Of a DNA stretch of 64,000 bases, positions 24,615 to 33,857 are shown in pieces. Within the stretch, counting starts at the first letter, position 1; every line of letters begins with the position of its first letter. The DNA comes from an uncultured Pseudomonadales bacterium (lineage in GTDB: Bacteria; Pseudomonadota; Gammaproteobacteria; Pseudomonadales; Azotimanducaceae), in NCBI GenBank assembly GCA_958296405.1, contig OY282519.1:2278132-2342131 (forward strand). Direction: 5' to 3'. A program made the position numbers and the translations under genes. The notes beneath the pieces were generated by a model that made no database searches, was not told where the DNA came from, and worked only from the letters and a program-made list of their open reading frames with translations.

Positions 24615-26374
24615 AGGCGTTCAGGCCGGTGCGGGCATGGCGAGCGGGGCGCGCATCGGTGGGCGGCGCCGCAGCGACGACGGCCACCGGCCAAGGCGCT
24701 GCGCCATTGCATCAAACGGCCAGCAGAGACCTATTGCTTCTCGCCGCCGCCGGCGTTGCCGGCTTGCTATTGCTGATGTGGGCGCTCGCGTGGGTGACGG
24801 AAGCCTCCGGCACCGGTTCCGCGGATGCGGTGGATGCGAGCACGGGCACCATCACGCTCGCCTTGAGCACAGAGCCGCCGCAACTCGACAGCACCCGCAT
24901 GACAGACTTGGTGAGCGGCCGCATCCTAGGCCATGTGATGGAAGGGCTGCTGCGCTACGACGAGAACAACCGCATCGCCCCCGGGGTTGCGAGCAGGTGG
25001 GAAATCGGCCTCACCGAAGCGACCTTCCACTTGCGTGAAGACGCCCGCTGGAGCGATGGCTCGCCCGTGACCGCGCACGATTTTGTGTATGCGTGGCGCA
25101 CGGTGCTGGACCCAGCCACTGCCTCGGAGTATGCGTTCATCCTGCACCCCATCGAGCATGGCGCCGCGATTAACCGCGGCGAAGCGCCGCCAGCGGCGCT
25201 GGGCGCCACGGCCCTTGACGACCGCACGCTTCACGTTCGCTTGCAGCGCCCGACGCCGCACTTCGAGAAGCTGATGGCCTTTTCCACCTACTATCCCATC
25301 AAGGAAGCCTTCCGCGAGGGCCGCCAAGGGCGCTACGGGGCGGACGCTGAAGATCTGCTCTACAACGGCCCGTTCGTCATCTCTAGTTGGGTGCATGGCG
25401 CATCCCTGCGCATGGAGCGCAATCCCCACTACTGGGATCAAGACCGCATCCGCCTCAACGCCATCGACTACGCCTACATCACCTCAGACGTGAATGCCGT
25501 GTTGAACCTCTACAAGGATGGCAAGGTGGCCATCGCTGGCTTGAACGCGGAAACGTTGGAAGACGCCCTGCAGCGGCGCTGGCAGTTGAAGCGTTTCGTG
25601 GATGGCTCGGTGTTCTTCACCGAGTTCAACCATCGCCCAGAACGGCTGACGGCGAACCTCAACCTGCGTCGCGCCATTCAACTCGTCACAGACCCTGCCG
25701 AGCTGGTCTACAAAGTCATCAAGCTGCCGGGAACGCTGCCGGGCGAATCCCTCTTTCCGGTGTGGCTGAAGGGCGTCCGCGGCACCTTTCGTCAAGAGTA
25801 TCCGGCGCCCACATATCCCGTGGACATCGATCTCGCCCGCGAGCACCTGGCCCGCGCGGCCGCCGAACTCGACATTGCGGAAGCGTGGCCGCCGTTGGTG
25901 TTGTTGAGCGGCGACAACCCGGCGGCGAACAAGCAGGCCGAGTACTTCCAAGAGGTATACCGGGCGCGGCTCGGCTTGGACGTGAAGATCGACCGGCAGA
26001 TATTCAAGCAGCGTCTGGCGAAGATGACCGCTGGGGATTTCGACATGGTGCTCGCCGGTTGGGGGCCAGACTACGAAGACCCGCTCACCTTCGGCGATCT
26101 GTTTGCGTCTTGGAACGAAAACAACCGCGGTCGCTACGTCAACCCCGCCCTCGATGGCTGGGTGGAAGTGGCGCAGACATCGCCGCACCCGAGAGACCGC
26201 ATGGAGGCGTTCGCGGAGATCCAGCGCATCATCCACGAAGACGCCGTGGTGCTGCCGAACTACGAGAGCGGCTCAGTCTATGCCCAGCATCCGCGGCTGC
26301 AGGGCGTGGTGCGCCGCGCCGTCGGCACAGACCCAGACTTCACGCAAGCCTACATCACCGGCGCCGAGGGCTAG
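24611..26374 (+). CDS. oppA: peptide ABC transporter substrate-binding protein (OppA/DppA type)
   Basis: A 587-residue extracytoplasmic binding protein (SBP family 5). The GTG start overlaps the previous TGA. An N-terminal extension of about 35 residues precedes one hydrophobic anchor (DLLLLAAAGVAGLLLLMWAL), so it is probably membrane-tethered or an unusual signal sequence. Family features: TITLALSTEPPQLDSTRMTD, GLLRYDENNRIAPGVASRWE, VTAHDFVYAWRTVLDPATAS and NGPFVISSWVHGASLRMERN. First gene of the opp-like cluster; delivers oligopeptides to the permeases encoded next. Confidence 0.9.
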   Translation: MKAFRPVRAWRAGRASVGGAAATTATGQGAAPLHQTASRDLLLLAAAGVAGLLLLMWALAWVTEASGTGSADAVDASTGTITLALSTEPPQLDSTRMTDLVSGRILGHVMEGLLRYDENNRIAPGVASRWEIGLTEATFHLREDARWSDGSPVTAHDFVYAWRTVLDPATASEYAFILHPIEHGAAINRGEAPPAALGATALDDRTLHVRLQRPTPHFEKLMAFSTYYPIKEAFREGRQGRYGADAEDLLYNGPFVISSWVHGASLRMERNPHYWDQDRIRLNAIDYAYITSDVNAVLNLYKDGKVAIAGLNAETLEDALQRRWQLKRFVDGSVFFTEFNHRPERLTANLNLRRAIQLVTDPAELVYKVIKLPGTLPGESLFPVWLKGVRGTFRQEYPAPTYPVDIDLAREHLARAAAELDIAEAWPPLVLLSGDNPAANKQAEYFQEVYRARLGLDVKIDRQIFKQRLAKMTAGDFDMVLAGWGPDYEDPLTFGDLFASWNENNRGRYVNPALDGWVEVAQTSPHPRDRMEAFAEIQRIIHEDAVVLPNYESGSVYAQHPRLQGVVRRAVGTDPDFTQAYITGAEG

Positions 26375-26431
26375 GGGAAGGATTCATGACATTCAAGACG
26401 CGGTTGGCTGAGTAACGGAGCGGTTGCGGCC

Positions 26432-27364
26432 ATGCTGCGCTACACGCTCAAGCGCTTGCTGCAAGGCATCGTCACGGTGTGGTTCATCGCCACGGCCACC
26501 TTCATGGCGATGCACAGCATTCCGGGCGATCCGCTCAGCAGCGACAAGGCCGTGTCGGAGGAAATCCGCCGCAACTTGGAGGCGAAGTACGGGCTGGACA
26601 AGCCGATCCTCGAACAGTACGCCATCTACATCGGCAACATGCTGCAAGGCGATTTCGGCATCTCGTTTTCGCAGGAGAACCGCAGCGTCAACGACATCAT
26701 CCGCGAACACTTTCCCGTCTCCGCCACCTTGGGCGTATTGGCCATCGCCTTTGCCGGCGCCGGCGGCATCCTGTTCGGCGCCCTCACGGCGCTGTACCGC
26801 AACCGCCTGCCAGACATTGTGATCATGTTCCTCGTCATCTTGGGCATCTCAGTGCCGAGCTTTGTGTTCGCAGCGCTTGGCCAGCTTGCCTTGGTGAACT
26901 TGAATGAGGCGTTCGACGCCACGGTGCTGCCGGTGGCGGGCTGGGGCAGCATGATGCACATGCTCACGCCGTCGCTGGTGTTGGGCCTCGGCACGATGGC
27001 GTTCCTCACGCGGCTCATGCGTTCATCCATGCTGGAAGTGGTGAACTCAGACTATGTGCGCACGGCCAACTCGAAGGGGCTGCCGCCTAGCCGCATCTTT
27101 CTCAAGCACCAGTTGCGCAACGCCATCCTGCCGGTGGTCACGGTGCTGGGGCCATCCATCGCGGCCATCACCACGGGCGGCTTTGTGGTGGAGCTGGTGT
27201 TCGCCATTCCGGGCTTGGGGCGCTACTTTGTGGAAGCTGTTCAGCAAAGCGACTACACCGTCATCATGGGCACCACGGTGTTCTATGGCGCGTTCCTCGT
27301 GTTCATGGTGATTGTGGTGGATCTGCTGTACGGCTTGGTTGACCCCCGTGTGCGGCTTGAGTGA
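26432..27364 (+). CDS. oppB: oligopeptide ABC permease, OppB type
   Basis: A 310-residue inner-membrane permease with six predicted spans. N-terminal MLRYTLKRLLQGIVTVWFIA and DPLSSDKAVSEEIRRNLEAKYGLDKP are typical of OppB/DppB. The EAA coupling loop is near VNSDYVRTANSKGLPPSRIF. Its stop overlaps the start of the OppC gene (GTGATG). The 57-bp gap from the binding-protein gene shows no terminator. Confidence 0.92.
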   Translation: MLRYTLKRLLQGIVTVWFIATATFMAMHSIPGDPLSSDKAVSEEIRRNLEAKYGLDKPILEQYAIYIGNMLQGDFGISFSQENRSVNDIIREHFPVSATLGVLAIAFAGAGGILFGALTALYRNRLPDIVIMFLVILGISVPSFVFAALGQLALVNLNEAFDATVLPVAGWGSMMHMLTPSLVLGLGTMAFLTRLMRSSMLEVVNSDYVRTANSKGLPPSRIFLKHQLRNAILPVVTVLGPSIAAITTGGFVVELVFAIPGLGRYFVEAVQQSDYTVIMGTTVFYGAFLVFMVIVVDLLYGLVDPRVRLE

Positions 27365-28773
27365 TGGCGGCCGCTGCCCTCTCGTTTGAGCGAGCCATCG
27401 TCCAGCCGGAGGCGGAGGTTCTCGCTCGGCCTTCGCTCTCCTACGGGCAGGATGCTTGGCGTCGCCTGCGGGCGAACCGGCGTGCGCTGGCGTCGCTCTA
27501 CATCGTGTTCGCGCTGCTCGCGTTCACGGTGGTTGGGCCGCTGTTGTGGCGCGTGGATCCGTCCGCGCAGGATTTAGACCAGATTTCCGCGCCCCCTGGG
27601 GCGGACCGCAGCGCGGAGATTGTCGCCCCCCATGCCCCGTGGGCCGGGGTGATGATGCCGCTGGCGGACGGTGCGCGCCTTGCTGCGGCGCGGCTGACTG
27701 CGGCGCCGGCGGGGTTGGCCTTGGCAGAGCCCGCCAACACTCAAGCGGTGCGGCTGCAATGGCGACCGGTGCCAGGCGCCAGCGGCTATCGCGTGCATCG
27801 CAACATCCTGAACCCAGCGCCGGATGACGCGCTGGGGCTGCCGCTGGCCGATGTCTTGCAGCCGGGGCGCGTGAGCTTTGAAGACCGGTTGGACATTCAA
27901 CCGCGCACCTATTACTACTCCGTCTCCGCGCTGGACCAAGACGGCGCCGCGGCGTCCGTGTACGCGACGCTCCAGGTCGCCGCCAAACGGGTGATTACCC
28001 CGGAGCAGGCCGTGCACCGCGGCCTCGTGGCAACCGTGGAAGACGCTGCGCTTGGGCAGCGCGTGCGGCTGCGCCTGCACCCCTTCGGCACGGATTACCT
28101 AGGCCGTGATTTACTTGCCCGCTTGATGCATGGTGCGCGCGTGTCGCTCTTCATCGGCATCGTCGCGCCGCTGGTGTATGTGTTCGTTGGCGTGTTGTAT
28201 GGCAGCATCGCTGGGTTCGCCGGCGGGCGCGTCGATCAGGCCCTGATGCGCTTTGCAGACTTTGTGGTGGCGCTGCCGTTTCTGCTCTTCATGATCCTGT
28301 TCCGCATCCTGTTTGGCATTGAGGGCGGCGACGACGGCATCGCGCCGATGATGCTCGCCATGGTGCTCTTGAGCTGGCCGGCAGCCGCGCGGCTGGTGCG
28401 TGGCCAAATCCTGCAAATCCGCGAGGAGGGCTATGTGGGCGCGGCGCGGCTCCTCGGCGCCAAGACCAACTATTTGGTTGGCCGGCACATGATTCCCAAC
28501 ACGATGGGCGTCATTTTGGTGACGCTCACCTTCGCGGCGCCCGCCGCCATCTTCACGGAGGCGTTCCTCTCCTTCATCGGCATGGGCGTGGCGCCGCCGA
28601 CGCCCTCTTGGGGCAGCATGTGCAACGAAGGCATCAAGACGATGTTGACGCATCCACATGAGCTGATCTTCCCGGCAGTGTTCATCAGCATCACTGTGTT
28701 GGCGTTCAATCTGCTCGGCGATGGCTTGCGGGACGCCCTCGATGCGCGGATGCGGGGGCGCGGCGATGAGTGA
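27364..28773 (+). CDS. oppC: oligopeptide ABC permease, OppC type, with FN3-like insertion
   Basis: A 469-residue permease, clearly longer than usual OppC (about 300). After TM1 (about 42-63) lies a large extracytoplasmic insertion. Residues about 113-207 look like a fibronectin type III domain, with RLQWRPVPGASGYRVHRN and PRTYYYSVSALDQDG as strands B-C and F-G. The OppC core resumes at HPFGTDYLGRDLLARLMHGA; the coupling loop is near REEGYVGAARLLGAKTNY. The start is the ATG at 27364, one base overlapping the OppB stop; a GTG three bases earlier is possible. The domain faces the periplasm and could contact the binding protein or peptide. Confidence 0.9.
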   Translation: MAAAALSFERAIVQPEAEVLARPSLSYGQDAWRRLRANRRALASLYIVFALLAFTVVGPLLWRVDPSAQDLDQISAPPGADRSAEIVAPHAPWAGVMMPLADGARLAAARLTAAPAGLALAEPANTQAVRLQWRPVPGASGYRVHRNILNPAPDDALGLPLADVLQPGRVSFEDRLDIQPRTYYYSVSALDQDGAAASVYATLQVAAKRVITPEQAVHRGLVATVEDAALGQRVRLRLHPFGTDYLGRDLLARLMHGARVSLFIGIVAPLVYVFVGVLYGSIAGFAGGRVDQALMRFADFVVALPFLLFMILFRILFGIEGGDDGIAPMMLAMVLLSWPAAARLVRGQILQIREEGYVGAARLLGAKTNYLVGRHMIPNTMGVILVTLTFAAPAAIFTEAFLSFIGMGVAPPTPSWGSMCNEGIKTMLTHPHELIFPAVFISITVLAFNLLGDGLRDALDARMRGRGDE

Positions 28774-29863
28774 GGCGCCGGCGGCGGGAGCGGCCGGGAT
28801 GGACGCGGCGGCGGCCAGTGTGCCGGCGCTCCTTGAAGTGCGCGACCTCCATGTGAAGTTCGCCACCTACGGGGGCACCGTGCATGCCGTGCGCGGCGTG
28901 TCGTTCGACGTGCATGCGGGCAAGACCCTCGCCATCGTCGGCGAATCCGGCTGCGGCAAATCTGTCACGGTGCAGAGCGTGATGGGCCTCATCCCGATGC
29001 CGCCGGGGCGCATCACCGGCGGCGCCGCGCGTCTGCGGGGGCACGACATCCTCGCCAGCAAGATCATCGACGGCGAGGACATTCGCGGCTCGCAGGTCGG
29101 CATGATCTTTCAAGACCCGATGACGTCCCTCAACCCCACCATGCGCGTTGGCGATCAGATTGCGGAGACGCTGCAGGTGCATCGGGGTCTGAGCCGTCGC
29201 CAAGCGCGGGCGCGGGCGGTGGAACTGTTGGCGACGACGCGCATCAACGAACCGGACAAACGCGCCCGCCAGTATCCGTTCGAGTTCTCCGGCGGCATGT
29301 TGCAACGCGCCATGATCGCCATGGCGCTTGCCTGCGAGCCGGCCATCCTCATCGCCGATGAGCCCACCACGGCGCTGGATGTGACCATTCAGGCGCAGAT
29401 ACTGGACCTGATGCGTGATTTGCAGCGCCAGAACGACATGGCCATCGTGCTCATCACGCATGACTTGGGCGTCGTCGCGCGCATGGCGGATCAAGTGGCG
29501 GTGATGTACGCGGGGGAGATACTGGAAACCGGCAGCGCGGACGATGTGTTCTACCGCTCTGCACATCCCTACACGTTGGGCCTGCGGGCAGCGATGCCAA
29601 CCAATCAGGAGGATGCGCAGCAAACGCTCAACCCCATTCTTGGCTCACCGCCAGATTTATTCGCACCGCCCAAGGGCTGCGGCTACTTTGCCCGCTGCCC
29701 CCACGCCATGCAGGCATGCGAGGCCGAGCCGCCGGCGGCGTTCGCCTTGGGCGCCAGACACACCGCCTCCTGTTGGCTGCATCACGCCGCGTGCGAGAAG
29801 CGCGTGCCCGATGTGCATTACGCGCAGGGCGAAGCGGGCGTCGCAGCGGAGGATGCGCCGTGA
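28766..29863 (+). CDS. oppD: oligopeptide ABC transporter ATPase, OppD type
   Basis: A 365-residue ATP-binding subunit overlapping the OppC gene by 8 bp. Walker A is in IVGESGCGKSVTVQS, the signature in FEFSGGMLQRAMIAMALACEP, Walker B in ILIADEPTTALD and the H-loop in LITHDLG. The C-terminal oligopeptide-transporter domain includes GCGYFARCPHAMQACEAEPP, whose Cys residues recall the Fe-S motif of OppD/DppD. The N-terminus has a Gly/Ala-rich extension of about 20 residues. Confidence 0.92.
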   Translation: MSEAPAAGAAGMDAAAASVPALLEVRDLHVKFATYGGTVHAVRGVSFDVHAGKTLAIVGESGCGKSVTVQSVMGLIPMPPGRITGGAARLRGHDILASKIIDGEDIRGSQVGMIFQDPMTSLNPTMRVGDQIAETLQVHRGLSRRQARARAVELLATTRINEPDKRARQYPFEFSGGMLQRAMIAMALACEPAILIADEPTTALDVTIQAQILDLMRDLQRQNDMAIVLITHDLGVVARMADQVAVMYAGEILETGSADDVFYRSAHPYTLGLRAAMPTNQEDAQQTLNPILGSPPDLFAPPKGCGYFARCPHAMQACEAEPPAAFALGARHTASCWLHHAACEKRVPDVHYAQGEAGVAAEDAP

Positions 29864-30825
29864 CGCCGCTCCTTGAGGTTGAGGGGCTCACCAAGCATTT
29901 TGAGCTCGGCCGCAACGAAACAGTGCATGCGGTGGACGACGTGAGCCTTGCCATCGCCCCGCGCGAAATCGTTGGGTTGGTGGGCGAATCTGGCTCCGGC
30001 AAATCCACCTTCGGCAAGACGCTGCTGGGCCTGCATGACAAGACCGCCGGCACCGTGCGGTTCAAGGGCGAAGAACTGCCGGCGCGCTACGGCGCGGCGC
30101 ACTTCCGGCGCTATGCCCGCGCCATGCAGATGATCTTTCAAGACCCTTACTCGTCGCTCAACCCGCGCATGACGGTGGGCGAGATCGTGGGCGAGGGGCT
30201 AAAGCTGCACACGCGGCTGGGAAGCGCGGAAATCCGCGGGCGCGTCACGGAGTGGCTCACCCGCGTTGGCTTGAACGCTGGGCATTTGTCGCGCTATCCC
30301 CATGAGTTCTCGGGTGGCCAACGCCAGCGCATCGGCATTGCCCGCGCACTCATCATGGCGCCGGAGTTCGTGGTGTGCGACGAACCCATCTCGGCGCTGG
30401 ATGTCTCCGTGCAGGCGCAGGTGGTGAACCTGTTGGCGGAGCTCAAGAAATCCATGGGCTTGACGATGCTGTTCATCGCCCATGATTTATCGATGGTGCG
30501 CTATGTGTCGGATCGCATGGCTGTCATGTACTTGGGCTCGCTCATTGAGCTCGGCCCGGCGAACCGCGTGTTCTTCCACCCGAAACATCCCTACACCCAG
30601 ATGCTCGTCGGCTCCAACCCAGAGCCAGACCCAGCCAGCGAGCGCCATCGCCCCGCCACTGCCATTCGCGGCGAAATCCCCTCGCCGGTGAACGTGCAGC
30701 CTGGCTGCCGCTTCGCCAACCGTTGCCCGCAAGTGATGGACGTGTGCCGCGCAGAGACGCCGGCGCTCAAAGAAGTGGAAGACGAAGTCTCGGGTAAGCG
30801 CATCGTGGCTTGTCATTTGTATTGA
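29860..30825 (+). CDS. oppF: oligopeptide ABC transporter ATPase, OppF type
   Basis: A 321-residue ATP-binding subunit. The GTG start overlaps the OppD stop (GTGA). Walker A is in VGESGSGKSTFGKTLLG, Walker B in FVVCDEPISALDVSVQ and the H-loop in LFIAHDLSMVRY; the signature is in HEFSGGQRQRIGIARAL. The C-terminal domain has PGCRFANRCPQVMDVCR. Last gene of the importer operon; a hairpin follows immediately. Confidence 0.92.
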   Translation: MTPLLEVEGLTKHFELGRNETVHAVDDVSLAIAPREIVGLVGESGSGKSTFGKTLLGLHDKTAGTVRFKGEELPARYGAAHFRRYARAMQMIFQDPYSSLNPRMTVGEIVGEGLKLHTRLGSAEIRGRVTEWLTRVGLNAGHLSRYPHEFSGGQRQRIGIARALIMAPEFVVCDEPISALDVSVQAQVVNLLAELKKSMGLTMLFIAHDLSMVRYVSDRMAVMYLGSLIELGPANRVFFHPKHPYTQMLVGSNPEPDPASERHRPATAIRGEIPSPVNVQPGCRFANRCPQVMDVCRAETPALKEVEDEVSGKRIVACHLY

Positions 30826-30871
30826 CGCCTGTGCGCTTGGCGTGTCGCTCTAAGCGCCGGCGGCAGGCGTC
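30824..30871. terminator. bidirectional terminator candidate, nested stems
   Basis: GACGCCTG (30824-30831) pairs with CAGGCGTC (30864-30871), and inside it GCGCTT (30833-30838) pairs with AAGCGC (30852-30857). It overlaps the OppF stop and lies before the convergent BCCT gene end. No strong U-tract. Confidence 0.45.
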
Positions 30872-30883
30872 TCTGGCGCGGCC

Positions 30884-32695
30884 CTAAGGCCTAGGCGCGT
30901 CGCGCCTGCGTGTCGTAGTGGGGAGGCCAGCGAGGCCTCCGCGGGAACCCAGAGCGCGTGGCCACCACCTAGGCGAGTTGCGGGCGTCGAGGACTTCGGG
31001 GCTGCCTTTGGCAGCGCCTAGCCGCAATCCACGCCGCGTGCCCGCCGTTGCCGCCGCGGTGCGCGGCGCGGCGATCGGGCGCTCCCCCGGCGCGGCCGCA
31101 GCCGAATCTTGCCAGAGGGACTTCAACAGGCCGAACGTCATCGCCAGCATCACCACGCTCACTGGCAGCGCAGCGACGATGCTCGCCGCCTGCAGCGCCA
31201 GCAAACCGCCGGCGACGAGCAGCGCCGCCGCCACCAAGCCTTCGGTGGCGCCCCAAATCACCCGGAAGCGTTGCGGCGGATGGTCGCTGCCTAAGCTCAA
31301 CATGGTGACGATGACGAGGGTGCCGGAATCGGCGGACGTGATGAACCAAGTGGCCAACAGGACGGTTGCGAGGGCGGACACGAGCCATGCCAGCATTGAA
31401 ATGTCCGTCATCCGCTCGATGGTGCCGTACAGCGCGGCCTCCAATTGGCCGCCCCGCACCAGCTCGATCAGCCCCGCGGTGCCGACGCCGCCTTCAGCGC
31501 GCAACTCCATGTACAGCGCGTTGCCGCCCAACATGCAAATCCAGAACATGGCGATGAACGTGGGCGCGAACAATGTGCCCAAGATGAACTCGCGCAGCGT
31601 GCGCCCGCGGGAGATGCGGGCGATGAACATGCCGACGAACGGCGCCCACGCGATCCACCAACCCCAGTAGAAGATCGTCCAGCTGCCCTGCCAAGCGACG
31701 CCGCCGGGCTCGGCGGCCGTCCAGAAGCCCATCGGCACCATGTTCCACAGATAGCCGCCCACGGAGGTGGCGAAGAAGCTCATCAGCCACTCGAACGGGC
31801 CGCAGAACAGGAAGAAGGCCAACAGCACCACGGTGAAGTAAATGTTCCACTCGGAGATGACGCGGATGCCGCGGCCGATGCCAGACACGGCAGAGAGGGT
31901 CGCCACCGCGCAAATGACGGCGATGAGGGTGAGTTGCGTGACAAGCCCAGGGTCGATGCCGAACAGGACGGCGAGGCCTGCCGCCATCTGCTTCACGCCG
32001 AGACCCAAGGAAGTGGCCACGCCGAACACCGCGCCGAACAGGGCGAGGAGATCGACGGCGTGGCCGATCGGGCCGTAGATGCGATCGCCGATCACCGGAT
32101 ACAACGCTGAACGCAGCGTGAGCGGCAGCTTCTTGCGGTAGCCGAAGTAGGCCAAGCACAAGCCGGCCATCACATACACCGCCCAAGCATGCAGCCCCCA
32201 GTGGTAATAGGTGACCTGCAGGGCATGCGCGGCGCGGCGCTCGTCTAAGTCGTAGGCGCCGGCATGGTCTGCGTGGGGATTGTTGGGGTGGCCGGAGGCT
32301 GCGGAATTGTCGAAGTAGGACATCGGCTCCGAAATGGAAAAAAACAGAATGCCGATGCCCACGCCGGCCGAGAACAGCATGGCGAGCCAAGAGAAAGTGC
32401 TGAACTCTGGGCGGGCGTCATCGTTGCCGAGGCGTATGCTGCCGAAGCGGCTGCCGGCGAGATAGATGCAGACGAACAAGATGCCGCAAACGGCGAGGAT
32501 GTAATACCAACTGAGGAAGGACTCGATCTGGCGCCGCACCGTTTGGTAGATGCCGCTGGCCATCTCCACGTCCAAGACGGTGAAGAGGAGGAATGCGAGC
32601 ACCATGCACATGGACGCCACCGCCATGCTTGGATGCACGCCCTTCCAAAAGCCGGCGCGCGCAACCGCCAAGCGCTGACGTGGCCTACGCGACAT
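30884..32695 (-). CDS. BCCT-family transporter (betaine/choline/carnitine)
   Basis: A 603-residue, 12-span carrier. The BCCT signature is IFYWGWWIAWAPFVGMFIAR. FSAGVGIGILFFSISEPMSY, near TM3, contains the glycine-rich stretch that binds cation and substrate. The C-terminal about 90 residues are polar and Pro/Arg/Ala-rich, a cytoplasmic tail that in BetP-like carriers senses osmotic state. Takes up a quaternary ammonium osmolyte using an ion gradient. Transcribed alone, convergent with the peptide importer. Confidence 0.92.
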   Translation of the reverse strand: MSRRPRQRLAVARAGFWKGVHPSMAVASMCMVLAFLLFTVLDVEMASGIYQTVRRQIESFLSWYYILAVCGILFVCIYLAGSRFGSIRLGNDDARPEFSTFSWLAMLFSAGVGIGILFFSISEPMSYFDNSAASGHPNNPHADHAGAYDLDERRAAHALQVTYYHWGLHAWAVYVMAGLCLAYFGYRKKLPLTLRSALYPVIGDRIYGPIGHAVDLLALFGAVFGVATSLGLGVKQMAAGLAVLFGIDPGLVTQLTLIAVICAVATLSAVSGIGRGIRVISEWNIYFTVVLLAFFLFCGPFEWLMSFFATSVGGYLWNMVPMGFWTAAEPGGVAWQGSWTIFYWGWWIAWAPFVGMFIARISRGRTLREFILGTLFAPTFIAMFWICMLGGNALYMELRAEGGVGTAGLIELVRGGQLEAALYGTIERMTDISMLAWLVSALATVLLATWFITSADSGTLVIVTMLSLGSDHPPQRFRVIWGATEGLVAAALLVAGGLLALQAASIVAALPVSVVMLAMTFGLLKSLWQDSAAAAPGERPIAAPRTAAATAGTRRGLRLGAAKGSPEVLDARNSPRWWPRALGSRGGLAGLPTTTRRRDAPRP

Positions 32696-32883
32696 GGAAG
32701 TTCCAGATGGTTGTGCCGCCCTCCCCGGCGCGCGACCTTCGCCGCTCGATTATAAGCACCAATTTGGCAGGTGGGCGGAGGCCTTGGGGGGCAGGGTGCC
32801 GGGGCGGTTTCGGCGCTGCCGGGGCGCGAGGTCTTGGCGCTGCCGCTAGAGCCGAGGGCACCCGTTCCGTGTTCGCGGTGTGC

Positions 32884-33324
32884 TGCCTGTCCCGCGTTCG
32901 GCTTGTCGCGTGCGCGCGACGGTTCGGCTCCGTCGCCGGAGCCGGGGGTGACTGTCCTGTTACGCCCCTGTTACGCCCGTTAGCCCCGAGGCTGCGTTTC
33001 CTGCGTTCCGCGTTCCCGCTCGGCGTGCCTGTCCCGCCGCGCCGTCGCTCGATGCTCGTTGCCTGTCCCTTTGCGCCCGCGTGTCCCTTTGCGCCCGCGG
33101 CTGCTCGATGGCGGCTGCACGGTGCCTGTCCAGCTATGCGTTGAGGCTGCCCGTCCCGGGTTGCCATTGCGCATCCGACGCCTTGCGCTCTGCCACCGGG
33201 GTTGGGAGTGCCTGTCCGGTGTCTCCCGCGCGGTTTGGCTATTCGCCCGCGCTTCACGCTTCGGCTCTGCCACCGGAGCTGGGAGGTGCCTGTCCGTTAT
33301 GCCGCGCTTGGGGGTGCCTGTCCC
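32884..33324 (+). repeat. GTGCCTGTCCC repeat cluster 2
   Basis: The core GTGCCTGTCC(C) appears at 33025, 33122, 33208, 33286 and 33314, with variants at 32884 (TGCCTGTCCC), 32948 (GTGACTGTCC), 33059 (TTGCCTGTCCC) and 33081 (GTGTCCC). Some copies share a longer upstream part, such as GCTCTGCCACCGG then a GTTGGGAG or GCTGGGAG block directly before the core (33189-33217 and 33266-33295), and a related form at 32925-32957. Confidence 0.8.
32926..32943. repeat. hairpin within repeat cluster 2
   Basis: GGCTCC and GGAGCC arms with a 6-nt loop (GTCGCC), followed at once by GGGGGTGACTGTCC. The stem-plus-tail form recalls REP-type elements. Confidence 0.55.
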
Positions 33325-33461
33325 GCTGCGTATTGCTTGGCCGGCCGCCAGTGCGCCAAGGCTGTCTGACCCCTGTTCCTATCTACGCTGGGGCTGCTGG
33401 CGCCGGCGTCCGCCAGCCCGCTTCTGCTATGCTGCGGCGCACATTTGGGAGGAGGATGGCG

Positions 33462-33743
33462 ATGATTGCACTGTGGGCGAAGCTCAACGTGGCTGCCGGC
33501 AAAGAGGAGGAGTTTGAGAAGGTGATGCTCGCCCTCGCCGAGCAAGTGCGGGCGAACGAACCGGGCAACCAGCTCTACACGGTGGTGAAGGGCGACGACG
33601 GCTATGCCGTGATGGAGCTTTACGACGACGAGGCAGCCCTCGCCGCCCACGGCGCGAGCGAGCACTTCAAGGCGGCGGGCCCAGGGTTGCGCGGCGTGAT
33701 GGGCGGCCCGCCAGACATCAAGCGGTACGAGGTGGTCGGCTAA
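33462..33743 (+). CDS. antibiotic biosynthesis monooxygenase (ABM) domain protein
   Basis: A 93-residue dimeric alpha-beta barrel protein. MIALWAKLNVAAGKEEEFEK, NQLYTVVKGDDGYAVMELYD and LAAHGASEHFKAAGPGL fit the ABM/YgiN family. The ATG at 33462 has GGGAGGAGG 6 nt upstream; the ATG at 33456 would touch that site. Some members are quinol monooxygenases, others have no known activity. Confidence 0.85.
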   Translation: MIALWAKLNVAAGKEEEFEKVMLALAEQVRANEPGNQLYTVVKGDDGYAVMELYDDEAALAAHGASEHFKAAGPGLRGVMGGPPDIKRYEVVG

Positions 33744-33857
33744 AGTCGCCGCCGCCATCCTGCCTGCGGCTCAGGCTGCGGGCACCTTCAAGCTACCCTA
33801 CCGCAAGCGGCATCCCGCTCGGTGCCGCTGCTGGTTGCGTGTGCTGTCGCGTCGCAG

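Larger units (their letters stand above)
32696..33461. other. 766-bp divergent intergenic region with repeats
   Basis: Between the BCCT gene (minus) and the monooxygenase-like gene (plus). No credible protein is visible; frames are open only through high GC and the repeats. It carries repeat cluster 2 with longer units and a hairpin. Confidence 0.6.
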
